Shown here: positions 1-5,322 of the stretch, piece after piece
Layout of the letters: every line of letters begins with the position of its first letter
How positions within the stretch are numbered: position 1 is the first letter of the stretch
Source: Clostridiales bacterium
Lineage (GTDB): Bacteria; Bacillota_A; Clostridia; Lachnospirales; Bianqueaceae
DNA: 6,749 nt
Assembly: GCA_019423265.1 (NCBI GenBank)
Contig: JAHZBS010000130.1
Location: 1-6,749, forward strand
Direction of reading: 5' to 3'
The notes under the pieces: generated by a model
What the model saw: the letters and a program-made list of their open reading frames with translations, nothing else
Databases searched by the model: none
What the model was told of the DNA's origin: nothing
Position numbers and translations under genes: made by a program

Positions 1-293
1 CGGTACAGGCAAGAGCCGGCATGGACGTGTCCTTTCTGCGGGAATTTCACCATGCGCCGGCCTACATCGTGGCATGTGCAGAGCGCAGCTTTGTTGCGGA
101 ATTGAATGGCGGTTGTAGCGCTCCCATTGCGGCCTTTGCCGCCATTGCCCATGATCAGCTGACTTTGGAGGGTCTCTGCCAGGAAGAGACAACGCGGCGC
201 GTCCTGCGGGATCGCATCACAGGTCCGTGTGCGGATGCGGCGGAGCTGGGCCGGCGCCTCGCAAGGAGGATGCGGGAGGAGATGGAGACGTGA
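1..293 (+). CDS. hemC: Hydroxymethylbilane synthase (porphobilinogen deaminase), 3' part only
   Basis: This is the C-terminal third of HemC, the cytosolic enzyme that joins four porphobilinogens into hydroxymethylbilane. The left window edge cuts the gene. The first full codon is at 3 and the fragment encodes 96 residues, against about 290-310 for the whole family. The diagnostic stretch is AERSFVAELNGGCSAPIAAF, encoded from about 78: it is the family's AER-F---L-GGC--PI block. The cysteine codon at 114-116 is the one that covalently holds the dipyrromethane cofactor. The stop TGA (291-293) shares its final A with the ATG of the next gene, which makes uroporphyrinogen III from HemC's unstable product, so the pairing fits the pathway. 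The cofactor cysteine is intact and nothing seen suggests decay. The ATG at 21 is internal, not a start. Confidence 0.95.
   Translation, partial: VQARAGMDVSFLREFHHAPAYIVACAERSFVAELNGGCSAPIAAFAAIAHDQLTLEGLCQEETTRRVLRDRITGPCADAAELGRRLARRMREEMET
274..287 (+). promoter_or_regulatory. Ribosome binding site(s) for cobA-hemD inside the hemC end
   Basis: A purine-rich run contains GGGAGGAG (274-281, 11 nt before the ATG at 293) and a second GGAG (284-287, 5 nt before it). Both lie within the last codons of hemC. They support 293 as the start over the in-frame GTG at 227, which would add 22 residues before a protein that already begins with the family's usual N-terminus. Confidence 0.7.
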
Positions 294-1792
294 TGACAAA
301 AACAGGAAAGGTTTATTTAGTCGGAGCTGGGCCGGGCGACCCGGGGCTGCTGACGACAAAGGGAAAAGAGATTCTTCAAAAAGCACAGGTTGTGGTGTAC
401 GACCGGCTCGTCAGCCGTGACATTCTGGAACTGATCCCGGAAGAAGCCATCCGCATTGATGTAGGGAAATACGCGGGCCGCCATCCAGTCCCACAGGAGA
501 GGATCAATGAGATCCTGCTGGAACAGGCGCTGGCCGGCTATCAGGTGGTGCGGTTGAAGGGGGGAGACTGCTTTCTTTTTGGCCGCGGAGGGGAGGAACT
601 AGAGCTTCTCTGGGAATCGGGGGTTCCCTTTGAAGTGGTCCCTGGAATCCCGTCGGCGTTTGCAGCCGCCGCATACGGAGGGATCCCTGTCACCCACCGA
701 GATTTTTGTTCATCCGTCCACATCATAACAGGCCACAGAAAAGAGGATGGAGAGCTCACCCTGGATTACGACGCTCTGATCCGGCTGCAAGGGACGCTGA
801 TTTTTATGATGTCCGTTGCCAGCGGCGCGGAGATCGCCCAGGGCCTGATGACGCATGGAATGGCGGCTTCTATGCCCTGCGCTGTGGTGGAGAATGGGAC
901 GAGAAGTGAGCAGCGCACCTTTGTGACCACATTACAGCAGCTGAAAGACATCATGCGGCAGGAGCGGATTCAATCGCCGGCGTTGATTGTGGTAGGTCCG
1001 GTTTGTACCCTGGCAGAAAAATTCGACTGGTTTTCGAAGCTGCCCTTAAAGGGAGCCAGATTGTTGGTGACGAGGCCAAAGGAAAAGGAAGGCACTCTTG
1101 TAGGCCGGCTTCGGGAGCTTGGCGCCCATGTGACCAGTCTTCCAGCCATTGCAACAAACCCCGTGCCTTTCCCGATGCCAGACCTATCCCGATACGAGGT
1201 TTTAGTGTTCACAAGCGCTGCGGGGGTGAACAGCTTTTTTCAAGCCCTCTGGGGGGCGGGAAAGGACGCCCGCGAGCTGGCGGGTGTGAAGATCGCCGTG
1301 GTCGGCAAGGAAACGGAAAAGCAGCTTGCCGCCTATGGGCTTCGGGCGGATTTTGTGCCAGCGGTCTTTTGCGCGGAGACGCTGGCCGGCGAAATGCTGG
1401 AGAGTGGATTCTTGAAGGAAGGTATTCGGGTTCTGCTGATCCAGGGGAAGATGGCGTCGGGAGAGGCGTTTAACCGGTTGACGGCGCGGGGCATCCAGAC
1501 GGACCGGCTGACGGTATATGAGACGCAGTACGTCCGCCAGGAGGGGATCGATCCCAGGGAATACGACTTTGGGATCTTCACCAGTGCCAGCAGTGTTGAG
1601 GGCTATGCCAGGTCATTGGGGGAGGAAGCCGAGATCGAGGCTCTGGCGGCGGTCTGCATCGGAGAGAAAACAGCTGCGGCTGCCAAGGCCCTTGGAATGC
1701 CAGTCTATGTGGCGAAAGAAGCGACGATACAATCCCTAATTGAGACCGTATGGGAGCAATATAGGGACAAGAAGAAGGAGAACGAGGGATGA
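293..1792 (+). CDS. cobA-hemD: Fused uroporphyrinogen-III C-methyltransferase / uroporphyrinogen-III synthase
   Basis: A 499-residue bifunctional cytosolic protein. Residues about 5-245 are the SAM-dependent methyltransferase (SUMT) that methylates uroporphyrinogen III at C2 and C7 to give precorrin-2. Seen motifs are GAGPGDP (11-17), VVYDRLVS (34-41), RLKGGD then FGRGGEE (87-102), VVPGIPSAFAA (115-125), GIPVTH (130-135) and ITGH (145-148). Residues about 254-495 are uroporphyrinogen-III synthase (HemD), which inverts ring D and closes hydroxymethylbilane. Its marks are LLVTRP (257-262), FTSAAGVNSFF (306-316), AVVGKET (335-341), FTSASSVEGY (429-438) and CIGEKTAAAAKALG (455-468). The start at 293 overlaps the hemC stop by 1 nt. 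The end overlaps cbiET by 4 nt (ATGA). The fusion is known in Clostridia. One oddity is Cys93 where SUMTs usually have Pro (GGDP). There is no CysG-type dehydrogenase/ferrochelatase domain, so siroheme completion would need another gene. Assignment is firm; pathway branch use is inferred from the neighbours. Confidence 0.96.
   Translation: MTKTGKVYLVGAGPGDPGLLTTKGKEILQKAQVVVYDRLVSRDILELIPEEAIRIDVGKYAGRHPVPQERINEILLEQALAGYQVVRLKGGDCFLFGRGGEELELLWESGVPFEVVPGIPSAFAAAAYGGIPVTHRDFCSSVHIITGHRKEDGELTLDYDALIRLQGTLIFMMSVASGAEIAQGLMTHGMAASMPCAVVENGTRSEQRTFVTTLQQLKDIMRQERIQSPALIVVGPVCTLAEKFDWFSKLPLKGARLLVTRPKEKEGTLVGRLRELGAHVTSLPAIATNPVPFPMPDLSRYEVLVFTSAAGVNSFFQALWGAGKDARELAGVKIAVVGKETEKQLAAYGLRADFVPAVFCAETLAGEMLESGFLKEGIRVLLIQGKMASGEAFNRLTARGIQTDRLTVYETQYVRQEGIDPREYDFGIFTSASSVEGYARSLGEEAEIEALAAVCIGEKTAAAAKALGMPVYVAKEATIQSLIETVWEQYRDKKKENEG
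1775..1780 (+). promoter_or_regulatory. Ribosome binding site for cbiET
   Basis: AAGGAG sits 8 nt before the ATG at 1789, within the lysine/glutamate-rich last codons of cobA-hemD. Spacing is near ideal, and this supports the start that overlaps the previous stop as ATGA. Confidence 0.75.
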
Positions 1793-2985
1793 AGCTCTGG
1801 ATTATTGGCGCAGGCCCTGGGGACCCCTCCCTCGTGAGCGCATACGCCCTTCAAGCGATGCGGGAGGCGCAGGTGGTGTTGGCGACGGGAAGGCTCTGGG
1901 AAGCCTTTCAGCCTATCCTGGAAAATGTACGCCTCGTATCTTTAACAGAGATGGAGACGTTTTTGACAGACAATCCGGAGGACTTAACCAAGGTGGCGGT
2001 GTTGGCTTCCGGGGATGTGGGGTTTTACAGTATTTCTAAGAGATTGACAGAAAAGTTGCAGGGGATCTGGGAGATCCAGCGCGTCAGCGGTATCAGCAGT
2101 CTTCAATACTTGTGCGCCAAGCTCAACATAGACTACGATGACATTAAAACGGTGAGCGTTCACGGGCGGGACCGGTCCATCATTCCCTTTGTCAGCTACA
2201 GCGGCAAGGTTTTTGTCCTGACCGGCGGGCAATATCGGGCGCAGGATGTGGCGGAGCAGCTGTATCAGGCCAATATGGATCACGTGGTTCTCCACGTGGG
2301 GGAAAATCTGTCCTCCGGGCAGGAGCGGATTCTCACGGCCGCCCCCTCCGCCGTCCGAGAGATGGAATTTGGCAATTTAGCGGTGCTGCTCATTGAAAAT
2401 GCCCACGCCGTGGATTGCCGCCACCAGCTCCGCGATGAAGACTTTCTCCGCGGCAAGGTTCCCATGACGAAGGAAGAGATCCGGATGCTGAGCGTTGCGA
2501 AGCTGGACATCCACCCCCAGGATGTGATCTGGGATATCGGAGCCGGCACGGGCTCCGTGTCCATCGCCATGGCCTACGCGGCTTCGGAGGGGATGGTGTA
2601 CGCCATCGAGAGACATGAGGAGGCTGTGGCCCTGCTTGCGGAGAATAGAAAGCGATTAGGGGCCTATAATGTGCAGATACGCCATGCGACGGCGCCGGAG
2701 GGATTGGAGCAGCTGCCAGCGCCGGATAAGGTCTTTATCGGCGGCAGCAGCGGAAACATGGACGCGATCCTGGAGGCGGTCCTCAGAAAAAATCCGGCGG
2801 CCCAGATGGTGGTCAATGTCATCACGCTGGAAACGCTACAGGCGGCGGTCACTTCCATGGAACAGCGCCAGTTGGAGCCGGAGATACTATGCGCCTCCAT
2901 GTCGAAGGCGGATGTGGTGGGCGGCTACCACATGATGAAGGGATTGAATCCCATCTATATTCTGAGCGGAAGGCGGCGAGCGTGA
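1789..2985 (+). CDS. cbiET: Fused cobalt-precorrin-7 C5-methyltransferase / cobalt-precorrin-6B C15-methyltransferase (decarboxylating)
   Basis: A 398-residue cytosolic fusion of two SAM-dependent enzymes. Residues 1 to about 205 are CbiE, of the same fold as the SUMT upstream: GAGPGDP (7-13), SGDVGFYS (74-81), SGISSLQY (100-107), SVHGRD (123-128) and GENLSSGQERI (171-181). Residues about 213-398 are CbiT, a Rossmann-type methyltransferase: GKVPMTKEEIR (222-232), the SAM loop DIGAGTGSVS (249-258), AIERHEEA (272-279), FIGGSSGNM (316-324) and NVITLETL (343-350). In the anaerobic pathway CbiT methylates C15 and decarboxylates the ring C acetate of cobalt-precorrin-6B. CbiE then methylates C5 to give cobalt-precorrin-8, so the two halves act consecutively. 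Aerobic CobL has the same domain order; the anaerobic assignment rests on the neighbours and the clostridial look of the proteins. There is almost no linker between the halves. The stop overlaps the cbiA start by 1 nt. Confidence 0.95.
   Translation: MKLWIIGAGPGDPSLVSAYALQAMREAQVVLATGRLWEAFQPILENVRLVSLTEMETFLTDNPEDLTKVAVLASGDVGFYSISKRLTEKLQGIWEIQRVSGISSLQYLCAKLNIDYDDIKTVSVHGRDRSIIPFVSYSGKVFVLTGGQYRAQDVAEQLYQANMDHVVLHVGENLSSGQERILTAAPSAVREMEFGNLAVLLIENAHAVDCRHQLRDEDFLRGKVPMTKEEIRMLSVAKLDIHPQDVIWDIGAGTGSVSIAMAYAASEGMVYAIERHEEAVALLAENRKRLGAYNVQIRHATAPEGLEQLPAPDKVFIGGSSGNMDAILEAVLRKNPAAQMVVNVITLETLQAAVTSMEQRQLEPEILCASMSKADVVGGYHMMKGLNPIYILSGRRRA
2968..2973 (+). promoter_or_regulatory. Weak ribosome binding site for cbiA
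   Basis: GGAAGG lies 11 nt before the ATG at 2985, inside the last codons of cbiET. Match and spacing are poorer than at the other junctions. The TGATG stop/start overlap suggests that re-initiation by ribosomes finishing cbiET helps. Confidence 0.45.
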
Positions 2986-4364
2986 TGCGACAGAACATCC
3001 CGCGGTTTATGCTCGTGGGAACGGGAAGTGGCTGCGGCAAAACCACCGTGACCTGCGCCATCTTAAAGGCGCTGTCCAATGGTGGATTAGCGCCAGCCAG
3101 CTTTAAATGCGGGCCGGATTATATCGATCCCATGTTCCACAGTAAAATATTAAAGACAAAATCTAAGAACCTGGACCTCTATCTGTGCGGTGAGGAGACT
3201 GTCCGCTTTTTGCTTGCCAGGAGCGGAGCCAGCCACGCCGTGTCCGTGCTGGAGGGGGTCATGGGGATGTACGATGGACAGGGATTCGAGGATGATGCGT
3301 TCTCCTCGAACCATCTGGCGAGGGTTACCCAGACGCCCCAGATCCTGGTTGTCAACGTAAAAGGGATGAGTGTATCCGTCGCGGCCTTAATCAAAGGGTT
3401 TGTGGGATACCGGCCCAATGAGATCAAAGGGGTCATTCTAAACCATTGCAGCAAGGGCATGTACCCGGTGTATCAGAAGCTGATCCAGGCGGAGTTGGGA
3501 ATTCCAACGTATGGATATATGCCGCCGCTGCCGGAGGCGGCCATTGGCAGCCGGCATTTAGGTCTGATCACGGCGGATGAGGTGGAAGACCTGATGGCAA
3601 AGATGGATCTTTTGGCGGCGACGGCGGAAGAGACCCTCGATCTCCAGGGCCTTCTGGAATTGGCCAAGACAGCGCCGCCCGTAGTCTATGAGGATCTCTG
3701 GAAAGACTATCGAGGGTGTATGGCCATGGATCCTCCTCTGCGGCTGGGACTGGCCTGCGATCAAGCCTTCTGTTTTTTCTATGAGGATAATCTGGAGCTG
3801 TGGAAGGAGATGGGCGCAGCGCTCATTCCCTTTTCCCCGCTGACAGACCCGGAATTGCCACCGGGGCTGGACGGATTGCTGTTGTACGGGGGATATCCGG
3901 AGGAACACGCCCAGGCGCTAGCGGACAATGAGAGTATGCGGGCGAGTGTCCGCAGAGCTGTCCGGGATGGCTTGCCAGTTTTAGCCGAATGCGGAGGCAT
4001 GATGTATCTGCAAGAGACGCTCACCGACGGAAAAGGCAAAACCTGGCCTATGGCGGGGGCGTTGAAGGGGGACAGCCATATGACGGCGCGGTTGACACGT
4101 TTTGGGTATGCAACCTTGGAAGCCAACGTGGATACGCCGATCTGTGAAAAAGGGGATACGCTGCGCGTCCATGAGTTCCATTACTCCGACAGTACGGCTA
4201 ACGGAGATGGATTTACGGCCCACAAAGGGACGAGAACTTGGCCCTGTGTCCATGTGGGAAAGACCCTGCTGGCGGGCTATCCGCATCTCCATTTTGGAGC
4301 GCATCCGCAGTACGCCAAGAAATTTTTGCAGACATGCGCGGGATGGAGATCAAGATGGAAATAG
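2985..4364 (+). CDS. cbiA: Cobyrinate a,c-diamide synthase
   Basis: A 459-residue cytosolic amidotransferase, the normal length for CbiA. It uses ATP and glutamine to amidate the a and c acetate side chains of cobyrinate. The N-terminal dethiobiotin-synthetase-like ATPase domain shows the P-loop GTGSGCGKTT (12-21), KCGPDYIDP (41-49) and EGVMGMYDG (90-98). The C-terminal class I (triad-type) glutaminase domain begins near residue 250. It contains YGGYPEE (301-307), the nucleophile Cys336 in LAECGGMMYL, HEFHYS (396-401) and GYPHLHF (431-437), whose His434 aligns with the catalytic histidine. The start at 2985 is chosen because it overlaps the cbiET stop (TGATG) and puts the P-loop at the usual distance from the N-terminus. 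An in-frame extension back to 2889 would lie wholly inside cbiET. The last 10 nt overlap cbiB. Residues 53-62 are unusually lysine-rich and AT-rich in DNA but keep the frame. All key residues are present. Confidence 0.96.
   Translation: MRQNIPRFMLVGTGSGCGKTTVTCAILKALSNGGLAPASFKCGPDYIDPMFHSKILKTKSKNLDLYLCGEETVRFLLARSGASHAVSVLEGVMGMYDGQGFEDDAFSSNHLARVTQTPQILVVNVKGMSVSVAALIKGFVGYRPNEIKGVILNHCSKGMYPVYQKLIQAELGIPTYGYMPPLPEAAIGSRHLGLITADEVEDLMAKMDLLAATAEETLDLQGLLELAKTAPPVVYEDLWKDYRGCMAMDPPLRLGLACDQAFCFFYEDNLELWKEMGAALIPFSPLTDPELPPGLDGLLLYGGYPEEHAQALADNESMRASVRRAVRDGLPVLAECGGMMYLQETLTDGKGKTWPMAGALKGDSHMTARLTRFGYATLEANVDTPICEKGDTLRVHEFHYSDSTANGDGFTAHKGTRTWPCVHVGKTLLAGYPHLHFGAHPQYAKKFLQTCAGWRSRWK
4345..4348 (+). 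promoter_or_regulatory. Ribosome binding site deciding the cbiB start
   Basis: GGAG lies 6 nt before the ATG at 4355. Two other in-frame ATGs (4334, 4343) lie just upstream, but neither has a comparable site at good spacing. The 4355 start also gives a protein whose hydrophobic N-terminus begins at once, as in other CbiB proteins. Confidence 0.65.
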
Positions 4365-5320
4365 GAATTGCGGTATTGCTAGGATTTTTGTTGGATTTGT
4401 TGCTCGGGGATCCCCACTGGCTGCCCCACCCGGTCCGCCTCATCGGATGGATGATTGCCAAGGGGGAAGCGATTCTGCGAAAGCTGTTGCCCCGGCATGA
4501 AATACTTGCGGGCGCAATCCTCACCATCTTCGTGACGGGGATCTCCTTTGCGCTGCCCTTTGGAATTTTGCAGCTGGCGGGGCGGATTCATGTGGGATTG
4601 CGCATTGGGATTGAGACGGTTTTTTGTTATCAGATTCTCGCCACGAAGTGCTTAAAGGTGGAAAGTATGCGGGTCTACAGGTATTTAAAAAAAGGGGATA
4701 TTCCCAATTCAAGGAAATACCTCTCCTGGATCGTCGGCCGGGATACGGAAAATCTCAACGAAGAACAGATTTCTAAGGCTGTGGTCGAGACCATCGCGGA
4801 GAACACCTCAGACGGCGTGATCGCGCCGATGCTATTTCTGATCATCGGCGGCGCGCCTTTGGGATTTTTCTACAAAGCGGTCAATACGCTGGATTCCATG
4901 ATCGGATACAAGAATGACCGGTATCTCTATTTTGGCCGGTTTGCGGCCAAGCTGGATGACGTCATGAATTTTATTCCCGCCATTGTATCCGCATGGCTCA
5001 TGATTCTGGCCAGTTTTCTGCTGCGCTTAGACGCCAAGAACGCCGTTGCGATCTATAAGCGGGATCGGCACAATCACGCCAGCCCCAACTCTGCGAAGAC
5101 AGAATCGGTGGCGGCCGGGGCTCTGAATTTGCAGCTGGCAGGGGATGCCTATTATTTTGGAAAATTGGTGGAAAAGCCAACCATCGGGGATTCGAATCGG
5201 AGGATTACCATCGAGGATATTCCCCTGATGAACCGGCTGATGTATATGACGGCGGTGCTGTCGCTGCTGATTATGAGTGCGGCGCGCTGGGGAATTTTGT
5301 TTGGATTCGTATGGAGGTAG
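4355..5320 (+). CDS. cbiB: Adenosylcobinamide-phosphate synthase, integral membrane protein
   Basis: A 321-residue polytopic membrane protein, typical of CbiB/CobD. It joins aminopropanol (or its phosphate) to the f propionate of adenosylcobyric acid, giving adenosylcobinamide (phosphate). The family signatures are all visible: [16 protein letters not shown] (16-31), GRDTENL (128-134), [15 protein letters not shown] (145-159), [17 protein letters not shown] (174-190), [17 protein letters not shown] (193-209), and [18 protein letters not shown] (241-258) followed by LAGDAYYFG (261-269). Hydrophobic segments lie near 3-18, 50-75, 156-172, 205-223 and 296-318. The start at 4355 overlaps cbiA by 10 nt; starts at 4343 or 4334 would add 4 or 7 residues and cannot be fully excluded. 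It is placed before cbiP although its enzyme acts after CbiP, which is common in such clusters. The name cobD is also used for this family in other organisms. Confidence 0.95.
   Translation: MEIGIAVLLGFLLDLLLGDPHWLPHPVRLIGWMIAKGEAILRKLLPRHEILAGAILTIFVTGISFALPFGILQLAGRIHVGLRIGIETVFCYQILATKCLKVESMRVYRYLKKGDIPNSRKYLSWIVGRDTENLNEEQISKAVVETIAENTSDGVIAPMLFLIIGGAPLGFFYKAVNTLDSMIGYKNDRYLYFGRFAAKLDDVMNFIPAIVSAWLMILASFLLRLDAKNAVAIYKRDRHNHASPNSAKTESVAAGALNLQLAGDAYYFGKLVEKPTIGDSNRRITIEDIPLMNRLMYMTAVLSLLIMSAARWGILFGFVWR
5313..5317 (+). promoter_or_regulatory. Ribosome binding site for cbiP
   Basis: GGAGG ends 5 nt before the ATG at 5323 and overlaps the last codons of cbiB. It is the best Shine-Dalgarno match among the junctions and fixes the cbiP start, just 2 nt after the cbiB stop. 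Confidence 0.8.
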
Positions 5321-5322
5321 CG

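Noticed and set aside
227..292. Upstream GTG extension of the cobA-hemD frame
   Set aside because: The extra 22 residues overlap hemC and match no family N-terminus. The ATG at 293 has ribosome binding sites and a stop/start overlap with hemC.
1003..1473. A 156-codon plus-strand frame within cobA-hemD
   Set aside because: It is an alternative reading frame of the HemD half, with low-complexity Gly/Arg-rich translation and no start signal.
1963..2072. TTGACA boxes at 1963 and 2044 as possible internal promoters
   Set aside because: Neither has a TATAAT-like box at 16-18 nt spacing, and both lie inside conserved CbiE coding sequence.
2889..2984. Upstream extension of the cbiA frame
   Set aside because: It lies inside conserved cbiT coding sequence, and the added residues do not resemble CbiA. 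The start at 2985 gives normal length.
4092..4097. TTGACA in the cbiA glutaminase domain as a promoter for cbiB
   Set aside because: No -10 element follows at suitable spacing, and the site is about 260 bases before the cbiB start within conserved coding sequence.
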